In this document: positions 1-5,147 of the stretch, one piece after another | How positions within the stretch are numbered: the stretch's first letter is position 1 | Layout of the letters: each line of letters starts with the position of its first letter | Position numbers and translations under genes: made by a program | Notes under the pieces: generated by a model | What the model saw: the letters and a program-made list of their open reading frames with translations, nothing else | What the model was told of the DNA's origin: nothing | The model's database searches: none | Source: Baffinella frigidus | Taxonomy: Eukaryota; Cryptophyceae; Cryptomonadales; Baffinellaceae | Assembly (NCBI GenBank): GCA_026770585.1 | Contig: MU646372.1 | Location: 899,316 to 909,320 of the forward strand | DNA length: 10,005 nucleotides | Direction of reading: 5' to 3'

Positions 1-343
1 TTGGGGGTTGGGGTTGGGGGTTTGGGGTTTTTGGTTTAGGGTTTATGGTTTGGGGTTTGGGGTTTAGGGTGCAGGGTGTAGGGTGTAGAGTTTAGGGTGT
101 AGGGTTTATAGTGTAGTTGGGGTTTGGGGTTTGGGGTTTAGAATTGAGGGTTGAGGGTTTGGGGTTTGGGGTTTAGGATTTAGGGCTTAGGGTTTAGGGT
201 GTAGGGTTTAAAGTGTAAGGTTTAGGGTTCAGGGTTTAGGGTTTAGGGTGCAGGGTGTAGGGTGTAGGGTGTAGGGCTCAAGGTTTGGTGTTTGGGGTAT
301 GGGGTTTGGGAATAAGAGCTCAGGGTGTGGGGTGTAGAGTGTA
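1..343. repeat. Degenerate telomere-like repeat block
   Basis: G-rich strand is +. Mixed 7-mers TTTGGGG, TTTAGGG, TGTAGGG, TTCAGGG and TGCAGGG follow each other with few interruptions. No long perfect TTTAGGG run occurs, so this is old or diverged interstitial telomeric sequence rather than an active telomere end. It runs straight into the exon-like island at 349-405. No gene is seen within it. Confidence 0.9.
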
Positions 344-348
344 AGGAC

Positions 349-405
349 CTTGAAGACAGGCTTCTGGAGCAGCATGGCGTGGAGCATCTCCTTGCTGTCG
401 CTCAC
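349..405 (-). CDS. Candidate internal exon (19 codons), unidentified or RPA1-like
   Basis: Read on the minus strand this is an island of ordinary coding composition inside telomere-like DNA. It is preceded by CACCAG (acceptor AG at 407-406), starts VSDSKEM..., encodes 19 residues with the pattern VSD...HAML..., and ends AAG followed by GT (348-347). The donor context GTCCTT is not strong. The upstream candidate exon at 559-702 ends in phase 0 and this one starts in phase 0, so joined they read ...VEWLV then VSDSKEM. The pattern of a strand, SD, a short spacer and AML is reminiscent of the N-terminal domain of the large replication protein A subunit, but this is a memory-based resemblance over about 40 residues. 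It could equally be an unknown protein or a dead fragment. Downstream of it on the minus strand there is only repeat. Confidence 0.4.
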
Positions 406-558
406 CTGGTGGTTGGGGTGTAGGGGTTAGGGTTCAGGGTTTGGGGTGTGGGGTTTGGGGTTTAGGGTATAGGCTTCAGGGTTTAAGGGTTAGGGTTTGG
501 GATTTAGGGTTTAGGGTATAGGGTTCAGGGTTTAGGGTTTAGGGTTTGGGGCACTCAC
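406..558 (-). other. Candidate intron made of telomere-like repeat
   Basis: On the minus strand the interval starts GTGAGT (558-553, a good donor) and ends ACCACCAG (413-406, an acceptor), 153 nt in all. Its interior is almost wholly decayed CCCTAAACCC-type repeat, which gives a long C-rich tract. It separates two protein-like islands that share phase 0. Whether it is spliced cannot be told from sequence. Confidence 0.4.
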
Positions 559-702
559 CACGAGCCACTCCACCTTCTTCGCGCTGATGAACACCCGCCC
601 CACCTGCACCATTCTCAACATTATCGCACACCCCTCAAACCGCGAAATCCGGGCTGGTTCTTCCCACAAAATCGCGAAATGCAGGGTGTTGCAGCGCGGC
701 AT
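559..702 (-). CDS. Candidate exon (48 codons from an ATG), unidentified or RPA1-like
   Basis: A minus-strand open frame from an ATG at 702-700 gives 48 codons to a GTGAGT donor at 558-553. The frame stays open further upstream, so the true 5' edge is uncertain. The last half is the most protein-like: MVQVGRVFISAKKVEWLV, alternating hydrophobic residues suggesting beta strands. Joined to 349-405 the order of strand, charged turn, strand, SD and AML resembles an OB-fold N-terminal domain such as that of replication protein A large subunit. I would not call it more than a lead. The overlapping frames on the + strand lack comparable splice signals. Confidence 0.35.
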
Positions 703-880
703 ACAGGCGAGTGCAACGGGTTCGACCCGGTAGTCAATCCGCCAGACCTCGCTACAATAGATGTACACGCTATTTTGTACCGGAAACGCTGTGTACAATA
801 GATGTATCAGCTATACAACTACATGTATGGCCCGGTTTGGGTGCGGGGCCCCGTTCGATTCTGCTCACAGGCGCAACGGG
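703..880. other. Unassigned segment with a short direct repeat
   Basis: No convincing gene. It holds two near copies of TACAATAGATGTA (753-765 and 794-806), each followed within a few bases by GCTAT, and a GGGTTCGACCC hairpin near 719-729. It may be the 5' flank of the minus-strand island at 559-702, but no promoter motif could be fixed. Confidence 0.4.
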
Positions 881-1044
881 CCACACGAGGCTGATCGAGC
901 ACCCACTTCAAAAGTCCAAAAGTCCACAATGTATTCATTGTGTAGTAAATTTTATTAGGTTGGTCACGGTCGGACGCGTGACCAACTCCCCACAAAACGC
1001 CTACACTCGACATTTATTCTAAGTGCAAGGACAGCCTCGCGTGG
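881..1044. mobile_element. Fold-back element, family B copy 1
   Basis: Imperfect terminal inverted repeats CCACACGAGGCTGATC (881-896) and, as reverse complement, CCACGCGAGGCTGTCC (1044-1029). The same terminus, CCACACGAGGCTATCCAT, bounds the element at 6988-7168, so this is a family and not chance. The interior carries two clean hairpins: CACAATG/CATTGTG (926-943) and GTTGGTCACG/CGTGACCAAC (959-968 with 977-986, 8-nt loop). It contains no transposase frame. It is best called a MITE-like non-autonomous DNA element; superfamily is unknown because no clear target duplication is visible. Confidence 0.6.
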
Positions 1045-1091
1045 GGAGGGGGAGGGGGGGGCGAAAGGGTGTGGCCACCTCTCAGGGCTCC
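1045..1091. repeat. G-rich low-complexity spacer
   Basis: A GGGGAGGGGGAGGGGGGGG tract at about 1042-1060 follows the fold-back element and leads to the next element. It resembles the GGAGAGG that follows the related element ending at 7168. Confidence 0.6.
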
Positions 1092-1229
1092 CCACCAACC
1101 CTCACAGTCTGGGCAAATCGAAAAAGATGGCTCCAAAAATCCCCTTGAAGGCCGTCGGATTCCGACGGCCTCCAAGGGGATTTGGTGTTTTTGACTTTTT
1201 CGATTTGCCCAAGTTGTGAGGGTTGGTGG
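1092..1229. mobile_element. Fold-back element, family A copy 1
   Basis: Nearly its full length is one long inverted repeat. The termini are CCACCAACCCTCAC at the left and its complement at the right, then TGGGCAAATCGAAAAAG, then a central hairpin around CCTTGAAGGCCGTCGGATTCC. A second copy lies inverted at 2337-2475 with about 90 percent identity by eye. At 138 bp with no coding capacity it is MITE-like. No clear target duplication is visible. Confidence 0.8.
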
Positions 1230-1257
1230 CCGGACCGCGTGGCATTCATCATGTTGA

Positions 1258-1417
1258 TAGGGTAACTGACCAAAAATGGGGCAGTTAGGCCTACGGCATT
1301 GCCTAGGACCTCCTACCGTGGGCCGAAACTTTTTGGCCCTGGGATCCCTCGGCCTGCGGTGGGAGGTCCTAGGCAATGCCGTATGCCTAACTACCCCATT
1401 TTCAGGCCGTTAGCCTA
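1258..1417. mobile_element. Fold-back element with TA ends
   Basis: Two arms of about 70 bp are near-perfect complements. They begin TAGGGTAACTGACC and, on the other strand, TAGGCTAACGGCC, then share AAAATGGGG, GTTAGGC, TACGGCATTGCCTAGGACC. The ends are TA on both sides, consistent with a Tc1/mariner-type (Stowaway-like) TA target. It has no coding capacity. It lies 28 bp after the family A element. Confidence 0.75.
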
Positions 1418-1771
1418 CGAATGTTGAATCTATTGCGGCGGAGGTTGTTCAATGTCCGGAACAAACACTCCAGGCCTTGAGGATTGCCAGTAAAAATCCT
1501 GGTATTTTGAATCCTAAAAATGCGGATTGGCTGCAATGCCAAGAAAATCCCTGAGATAGAATCGATTAGGTCGTGTTTGGAGAGAATGCATATTTCGATG
1601 CCTTTGTGGCCACGACGCATGCGCCTTTCTTTCTCTGGGAGGGTACTTCGCTCTGCCTCAGTCTGCTTGACTGATCATCATTTCACGCCAAAAACTGGCG
1701 AATTCGTCCAACACGCCCTGAAAAAAAACTCCCAGCCTCCAAATTTTGAGGAGTCCAATTTTGACGTTAAA
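1418..1771. other. Unassigned segment; probably includes the 3' flank of the exon at 1772-1896
   Basis: No repeat array and no convincing gene. Open frames exist on both strands but neither has splice signals or a recognisable motif. On the minus strand 1771 downward immediately follows a TGA and would be 3' untranslated sequence. CACGCCAAAAACT at 1685-1697 resembles a motif that recurs in several fold-back elements of this window. Confidence 0.5.
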
Positions 1772-1896
1772 TCAGAGGTAGGGTACAGGCGCAACCTTCT
1801 CGCTCTTCCCCGGCTCAGTAGGCTCGTATGAGTAACGGATAATCACAGGCTCCCCACACATCTGGAAGTACTCGGTAGCGTCGTGCGGTGAGGCAC
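1772..1896 (-). CDS. Candidate last exon (41 codons plus stop TGA), unidentified protein
   Basis: On the minus strand the sequence leaves a telomere-like block through ...CCAAACCAG (acceptor AG at 1898-1897), starts with two bases of a split codon, and reads GASPHDATEYFQMCGEPVII... then RYSYEPTEPGKSEKVAPVPYL before TGA at 1774-1772. Composition is strongly protein-like: codons end mostly in G or C, there are no low-complexity runs, and it has an aromatic/beta pattern followed by a Pro/Lys/Glu-rich tail, as at a C-terminus. I do not recognise the family. The upstream exon would lie beyond the telomere-like block at 1897-2046, which would then be intronic; none could be matched to it in phase. 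Confidence 0.5.
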
Positions 1897-2046
1897 CTGG
1901 TTTGGGGTTTGAGGTTTGGGGTTTGGGAGTTAAGGTTTGGGGTTTGGGGTTTGGGGTTTGGGGTTTGGAGTTTGGGGTTTAGGGTTTGGGGTTTGGGGTT
2001 TAGGGTTTAGGGTTTAGGGTTTAGGGTTTAGGGTTTAGGGCTGAGG
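1897..2046. repeat. Telomere-like block grading from TTTGGGG to six perfect TTTAGGG
   Basis: The left part is mainly TTTGGGG with variants. From 1999 to 2040 there are six consecutive perfect TTTAGGG units, then CTGAGGG. The change of unit along the block suggests either separate homogenisation of variant units or a decayed old part beside a young one. Confidence 0.95.
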
Positions 2047-2336
2047 GTTACCCGAAAGCAGCCGGATCGTCCCTTTATTCACCTGCCGGTTTTCAATTTG
2101 TTTTTGTTTAAATTCACTTTTGATTTTGTTTTGTAGCACGTGGTCTTCAGGTTTTGGGGTCTGGGTAGGCTGGAAGGCGTGTTTTCTCGCAGGCAGGCGT
2201 GTTTTTCGTAACGGTTTTTCGTAACGGTCGGAAAGGCACCGGTTGCTTGAAGGGTGAGGAAAAGACTTTGCCAGGCCGGGAAAGTGAGTGAGCAATAGTT
2301 GATCCGAAACTGATGGGATTCCAAGTCTGGAACAGA
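2047..2336 (-). other. Unassigned segment with weak minus-strand coding signal
   Basis: On the minus strand 2333-2230 reads as a protein-like frame, WNPISFGSTIAHSLSRPGK and so on, entering after TTCCAG, but no family is recognised. A perfect 13-bp tandem duplication TTTTTCGTAACGG occurs at 2202-2214 and 2215-2227. Next to it AGGCGTGTTTT is repeated (about 2175 and 2195). A T-rich tract ending in TTTTGTAG (about 2098-2138) would be a good + strand acceptor, but no matching + strand exon is evident. Confidence 0.3.
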
Positions 2337-2475
2337 CCACCACCCGTCACAACTTGGGCAAATCGAAAAAGTCAAAAAACACCAAATCCCCTTGAAGGCC
2401 GTCGGATTCCGGCGGCCTTCAAGGGGATTTTTGGAGCCATTTCCCCCGATTTGCCCAGACCGTGAGGGTTGGTGG
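2337..2475. mobile_element. Fold-back element, family A copy 2 (inverted)
   Basis: This is the reverse complement of the element at 1092-1229 apart from scattered differences (for example GGGGGAAA in place of the AAAAAG side, and CCCGTCAC in place of CCCTCAC at one end). The two arms of this copy match each other less well than those of copy 1 because one arm has lost the AAAAAG segment. Length is 139 bp and it is non-coding. Confidence 0.8.
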
Positions 2476-2540
2476 GAAGAGTGCAGGATCGAGGCATCTT
2501 GATGCATGGGCCAAGTAGCTACTGGAAGACGCGCAGCATA

Positions 2541-2576
2541 CGGTGTAGGGGTTAGGGGTTAGGGTTCACGTACGCA
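2541..2576. repeat. Short telomere-like insert 1
   Basis: ACGGTGTAGGGGTTAGGGG and TTAGG separate two non-repeat stretches. The identical junction ACGGTGTAGGGGTTAGGGGT recurs at 2668-2687. Confidence 0.7.
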
Positions 2577-2654
2577 GTGGCGTACTGCCCAATGTTTGTT
2601 CGAGACGCTCGCAACGGCTGGCCGGACCGTGCAGCTTTCGTGCCGGGGTGATTT
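2567..2654 (-). pseudogene. Exon-like fragment between two short telomere-like inserts
   Basis: On the minus strand a frame in phase 0 with the candidate exon at 2694-2767 runs from after TTCCGAG through PGTKAARS to NIGQYATAY, and meets GTGAAC, a possible donor, at the edge of the insert at 2541-2566. The + strand stretch 3700-3770 encodes a similar string (GT.AA.S.Q...NMGPYATA), which supports this reading. But the + strand here is also open (CPMFVRDARNGWPDRAAFVPG region) and the opposite reading of 3770-3700 gives a matching VAYGPMF. The true strand is therefore unresolved. The fragment is related to the one at 3695-3868 either way. Confidence 0.35.
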
Positions 2655-2667
2655 ATCTCGGAAGATA

Positions 2668-2693
2668 ACGGTGTAGGGGTTAGGGGTTAGGAC
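2668..2693. repeat. Short telomere-like insert 2
   Basis: GTGTAGGGGTTAGGGGTTAG sits between two exon-like islands, preceded by ACG exactly as in insert 1. On the minus strand it reads CTAACCCCTAAC, with two CTAAC branch-point-like motifs. Confidence 0.7.
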
Positions 2694-2767
2694 CGTGAGG
2701 AGACATTGGCCGTGGAGCAGCATTCTTGCCTTGTCCCAGAAAGGGAGCGACGGCGAGGGGTCCAGTC
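2694..2767 (-). CDS. Candidate exon: Fmp27/Hobbit-like GFWDK region of a bridge-like lipid-transfer protein
   Basis: On the minus strand an acceptor (ACAACAG, AG at 2769-2768) opens a 74-nt exon: two bases of a split codon, then 24 codons, ending ACG followed by GTCCTAACCCC. The peptide contains LDPSPSLPFWDKARMLLHGQ. The core FWDKxRxLLHG matches what I know of the conserved GFWDK motif (Fmp27_GFWDK; WWDKxRxLLHG in animal Hobbit/KIAA0100-type proteins). These are very large proteins at membrane contact sites that form a hydrophobic groove for lipid transfer. Only this small piece is present; flanking exons of such a gene were not found, so it is probably a captured fragment. If the donor is not used, the frame stays open for about 40 more codons into 2575, which leaves the 3' edge open. 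Confidence 0.45.
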
Positions 2768-2773
2768 CTGTTG

Positions 2774-2875
2774 TTTAGGGTTTGGGGTTTGGGGTTTGGG
2801 GTGAAGGGTGAAGGGTGAAGGGTGAAGGGTGAAGGGTTTACAGTTTATGGTTGACGGTTCAGAGTTTAGGGTGTA
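2774..2875. repeat. Telomere-like block with a GGTGAAG sub-array
   Basis: TTTAGGG and TTTGGGG units are followed by five tandem GGTGAAG units (about 2799-2836), then decayed units. GGTGAAG is a different 7-mer with the same period, showing local expansion of a mutated unit. Confidence 0.85.
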
Positions 2876-2920
2876 GGATCAGCACTGTCGATTTTCACCG
2901 CACACCCATCAAGGTCCTGC

Positions 2921-3082
2921 GCCACGCGACGATGGCCTGTGTATCAATTTGGCCTGTTTCCAAAGTCAACTCACCCACAAATATGTCAACTTTTGCTCGG
3001 ATTCCGCACAAAAATACTTTTAGTAGTGCAGGAATAATAGAAAGACGGGTCGGATTTGGTACGCAGGTGATCGTCGCGTGGC
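2921..3082. mobile_element. Fold-back element
   Basis: The terminal inverted repeat GCCACGCGACGAT (2921-2933) matches ATCGTCGCGTGGC (3070-3082), continuing imperfectly inward as GGCCTGTGTATCAAAT against CACCTGCGTACCAAAT. The interior includes AAGTCAACTCACCCACAAAT and ATGTCAACTT, which matches the arms of the element at 3226-3374, so one element may be nested in or derived from the other. No transposase. Target duplication not evident. Confidence 0.6.
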
Positions 3083-3110
3083 GGTGCGCCGGCAAGTCAT
3101 CGATCGGATG

Positions 3111-3197
3111 CGGAATAGCTCTAGTGAGAGAAACCCGAATAGCTTTAGTGAGAGACCCCCCCCCGAATTCAGAAGCGGAATACCTCTAGTGAGAGAA
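3111..3197. repeat. Three degenerate copies of a 21-bp unit
   Basis: CGGAATAGCTCTAGTGAGAGA (approximately) occurs at 3111-3131, 3134-3154 and 3176-3196. C-rich linkers CCCCCCCCGAATTC and CCTCCCCCGCATTC follow the second and third. It lies between two fold-back elements. Function unknown. Confidence 0.7.
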
Positions 3198-3225
3198 CCT
3201 CCCCCGCATTCAGGGGCCCCGAGCT

Positions 3226-3374
3226 TATCTCAGAAAAGGGCTTTTAGAAGTCCTTTTCCTAAAGTCAACTCCCCTACAAATCCGTCAACGTATGCGTAGA
3301 GTAAAGAATAAGTTGACGCATTTGTGGGGGAGTTGACTTAGGAAAACGACTTTTAAAAAGGATTTTGTGAGATA
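3226..3374. mobile_element. Fold-back element with TA target duplication
   Basis: Almost the whole 149 bp is an inverted repeat beginning TATCTCAGAAAA and, from the other end, TATCTCACAAAA, with TTTTCCTAA(A)GTCAACTCCCC and ACAAAT.CGTCAAC in the arms. Both ends are TA, as expected of Tc1/mariner-derived Stowaway-like elements. Its AAGTCAACTC..CCACAAAT core recurs at about 2963-2983 and, weakly, at 981-1000. Confidence 0.75.
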
Positions 3375-3408
3375 AGAGCACAAGAATTGCGACGGGTCCA
3401 GCCCTGAG

Positions 3409-3502
3409 GTCCTGAACCATAAACCCCAAACCCTGAACCCCGTGACGGTCCTAAACCGCGGTTAGGTTCTGAACCCTAAACCCTAAACCCCAAACCCTGA
3501 AC
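3409..3502. repeat. Telomere-like block in reverse orientation
   Basis: Here the + strand is C-rich: CCCTAAACCC, CCCCAAACCC and CCTGAACCC units. All major blocks before and after are G-rich on +. It continues in short pieces at 3581-3608 and 3674-3697. An interruption GTGACGGTCCTAAACCGCGG lies at about 3441-3462. Confidence 0.9.
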
Positions 3503-3575
3503 CTGCTGGCGGCACGCTGGCGGCGATGAGCGAACAGAGAGTGATGGCGGGCGCGAACATCGGACCGTACGCCAC
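3498..3575. repeat. 78-bp direct repeat, copy 1 (truncated gene fragment)
   Basis: Identical to 3695-3772 except one base (C/G at position 3561 against 3758). The copy stops after GTACGCCAC and gives way to ACATGGGACCTGAACCC repeat, while copy 2 continues into unique sequence. Copy 1 is therefore the truncated one. It begins inside repeat DNA (TGAACCTG), so the duplicated unit includes a repeat-gene junction. Confidence 0.9.
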
Positions 3576-3611
3576 ATGGGACCTGAACCCTTAACCCCAA
3601 ACCCTACCACA

Positions 3612-3670
3612 CGATGATGCTAGAGGAGCCTATTTTAAACTGACATGCATAGGCTCCTCTAGCATTCTCG
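3612..3670. mobile_element. Short hairpin element
   Basis: Arms of 22 nt, CGATGATGCTAGAGGAGCCTAT and its complement, with two mismatches near the outer end and a 15-nt loop (TTTAAACTGACATGC). It sits between the two 78-bp direct repeats in telomere-like DNA. It could be a very short fold-back element or a transcribed hairpin. Confidence 0.6.
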
Positions 3671-3694
3671 AGCGGAACCCTAAATCCCAAACCA

Positions 3695-3868
3695 TGAACC
3701 TGCTGGCGGCACGCTGGCGGCGATGAGCGAACAGAGAGTGATGGCGGGCGCGAACATGGGACCGTACGCCACTGCCGGGTCGCTCACGTCCACCTGCCGA
3801 TCCCTCACTATCTCAGACGAGATCGTGGACATCGTCTGCACCGTGCAGCTTTCGTGCCTGGGTCATTT
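3695..3868 (+). pseudogene. Gene fragment containing 78-bp repeat copy 2; strand uncertain
   Basis: The + frame reads ...GTLAAMSEQRVMAGANMGPYATA and continues to about 3935. Its GT.AA.S.Q....N.GPYATA pattern also occurs on the minus strand at 2567-2654. The minus strand is also open through the same stretch (after TGCAG at 3841-3837, M-STISSEIVRDRQVDVSDPAVAYGPMFAPAITL...). Codon third-base composition does not separate the two. CCGTGCAGCTTTCGTGCC at about 3841-3858 is shared with 2626-2644, and GTGCCGGGGCGAT at 3921-3933 is a third partial copy. I read this as paralogous fragments, at least one in the opposite direction, rather than as an intact gene. Confidence 0.4.
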
Positions 3869-3935
3869 CTCAATTCACAGGTTTCGCGCTGCGGTGGTTC
3901 AGCAACTAGGGGGTGATTTTGTGCCGGGGCGATGA

Positions 3936-4222
3936 CTCAACTAGGTATTGTAGGTTCGCGCCAGAAATTATCAACGGTGATACGGGGAACACCGACCTGG
4001 ATATCCAGCCACATCTTGGACGACGAGAAGGAGCGTGGCCGCGCCAGGGCACAAGTGGCTTTTGCATACACACTCGTTCGCGCTACAAGTGTTTAGGCGG
4101 CTCATCATGGTACAGATTTTTTTAAATCCGGACGTGTTCCGCATGGCAAGGGTTCCAATTCCCATCACTTTTGGCGTGTTTCCCGGGTAGAATCAATTTT
4201 ACTCGAACGAATCATCATTTTA
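3936..4222 (-). pseudogene. Partial copy of the gene family at 4223-4543
   Basis: The 60 bp at 3979-4038 matches 4415-4474 with two mismatches. In the minus frame both give SFSSSKMWLDIQVGVPRI; here it continues TVDNFWREPTIPS before TGA. Upstream (4039-4170) the sequence differs and no acceptor is clear, so this is a truncated paralogue. ACTTTTGGCGTGTTTCC at 4169-4185 is shared with the fold-back at 6988-7168, and ATTTTACTACACGATC (4209-4224) resembles the core of the elements at 6035-6182 and 7210-7297. Mobile DNA has therefore probably been inserted here. Confidence 0.45.
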
Positions 4223-4543
4223 CTACACGATCTTGAAAATTGAACTCCTGCCCTGGCGTGGAATGTCGATCGGGGGGGCGTTTGGGTGCAAATTTTGTAT
4301 TCGGACCGGACGTGGAAACGACGAACCGTCGCATGTCACCAGGCCAGTACGTACCATTTGTACCACGAAAACGAAACGTTGCGTTCTGAAATTCCCACGC
4401 ATGGCCTGCCGTGAGATACGGGGAACGCCGACCTGGATATCCAGCCACATCTTGGAGGACGAGAAGGAGCGTGGGATGTCGATTGGGGGGGCGTTTGGGT
4501 GCATCTGTCGCGACACTGATGTGCGGTGCGTCAGCGGCGCCAC
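4223..4543 (-). CDS. Exon-like open frame of an unidentified gene family
   Basis: The minus strand runs from a polypyrimidine tract (C-rich 4564-4549) and TCGCAG into GTGGCGCCGCTGACG, a strong 3' splice site, and stays open for 106 codons to a TAG. It reads VAPLTHRTSVSRQMHPNAPP, IDIPRSFSSSKMWLDIQVGV, PRIS, then a hydrophobic segment (RFVFVVQMVRTGLVTC), then a second HPNAPPIDIPR (4288-4256) and a short tail. The two HPNAPPIDIPR copies (4501-4469 and 4288-4256) differ only by synonymous changes (CCA/CCG, ATC/ATT). Copies of the first 16 codons at 4731-4685 differ by two conservative replacements (H/Y, T/S) plus two silent changes. These patterns support this strand and frame as the coding one. 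I do not recognise the protein; no catalytic motif is visible. Internal duplication suggests it is a rearranged copy. Confidence 0.55.
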   Translation of the reverse strand: MAPLTHRTSVSRQMHPNAPPIDIPRSFSSSKMWLDIQVGVPRISRQAMRGNFRTQRFVFVVQMVRTGLVTCDGSSFPRPVRIQNLHPNAPPIDIPRQGRSSIFKIV

Positions 4544-4548
4544 CTGCG

Positions 4549-5008
4549 AGGGGGGGGGGGGGAGGGTTGAGAGCAGAGGGGTGAAGGGAGAGGGTTGAGG
4601 GTTGCGGGTTTCAGGTTTCGGGGGTTCGGGGGTTCGGGTTGCGGGTTGCGGGTTGCTGGTTGCGGGTTTCAGGTTTCAGGTTTCGGGTGCATTTGCCGCG
4701 ACACTGACGAGCGGTACGTCAGCGGCGCCACCTGTGGGTTTCGGGATTCGGGTATCGGGTTTCGGGTTCCGGGTTCCGGGTTTCGGGGTTTTCGGGGGTT
4801 GGGTTTCGGATTTCGGGTTGCGGGTTGCGGGTTTCGGGTTGCTGGTTGCGGGTTTCAGGTTTCGGGTTTCGGGGTGCGGGTTTCGGGCTTCAGGTTGCGA
4901 ATTTCAGGTTTCTGGTTGCGGGTTTCAGGTTTCTGGTTGCGGGTTTCAGGTTTCAGGTTGCGGGTTGCGGGTTTCAGGTTTCAGGTTTCAGGTTGCGGGT
5001 TTCAGGTT
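4549..5008. repeat. Array of TTTCGGG / TTGCGGG / TTTCAGG units
   Basis: Telomere-length 7-mers in which TTTAGGG is replaced by TTTCGGG, TTGCGGG and TTTCAGG, often alternating. It starts next to a G13-like run (4551-4562) and is interrupted by an exon copy (4685-4734). The array ends at an exon fragment at 5009. Confidence 0.9.
4685..4731 (-). pseudogene. Copy B of the VAPLT exon, truncated
   Basis: On the minus strand ACAG precedes GTGGCGCCGCTGACG; the copy encodes VAPLTYRSSVSRQMHP and then breaks into CCTGAAACC repeat. Compared with 4543-4499 it has H to Y, T to S and two silent changes. The break falls within the Pro codon of HPNAPP. Confidence 0.65.
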
Positions 5009-5032
5009 TGTGCGGTGCGTCAGCGGCGCCAC
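5009..5032 (-). pseudogene. Copy C of the VAPLT exon, shorter fragment
   Basis: On the minus strand GACTCCTGCAG leads into GTGGCGCCGCTGACGCACCG, identical to copy A for VAPLTHRT, then repeat. All three copies keep an AG directly before the GTG, so the duplicated unit includes the splice acceptor. Confidence 0.6.
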
Positions 5033-5147
5033 CTGCAGGAGTCGAATTCAAATCAAATCAAATTCAACCTGCGGGAAACCAAAAACAGGACGGTGTGGGT
5101 GGATAATTCCATGGGGGAGCGCAGCGAGAAAAAACGTTAGCATTCGG
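5033..5147. other. Spacer between exon copy C and a fold-back element
   Basis: Contains AATTCAAATCAAATCAAATT and no recognisable gene. On the minus strand a second acceptor-like GGTTTCCCGCAG lies at about 5081-5070. Confidence 0.4.

Noticed and set aside
1-343. An actual chromosome end
   Set aside because: Units are highly degenerate and the block is followed by several kilobases of interstitial repeats of the same kind; no long perfect terminal array is present in the window.
690-740. tRNA T-arm-like GGGTTCGACCC
   Set aside because: No matching acceptor stem, D-arm or anticodon arm could be folded upstream.
2098-2138. T-rich tract ending TTTTGTAG as a + strand splice acceptor
   Set aside because: No protein-like + frame or donor follows it.
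2618-2660. TATA-binding-protein-like string TVQLSCRGDLSRK on the + strand (also TVQLSC at 3838-3857)
   Set aside because: The resemblance to TVNLGCKLDLK is short and the second copy diverges immediately after it; competing frames on both strands are equally open.
2895-3095. 66-codon minus frame in the fold-back element
   Set aside because: It lies wholly within an inverted-repeat element and has no motif or splice context.
4412-4480. Possible GTPase-like ILEDEKERGMSI on the + strand, resembling the RGI/RGMSI switch region of elongation factors
   Set aside because: Paralogous copies differ silently in the minus frame and keep a splice acceptor on the minus strand; no P-loop or other GTPase motif occurs on +.
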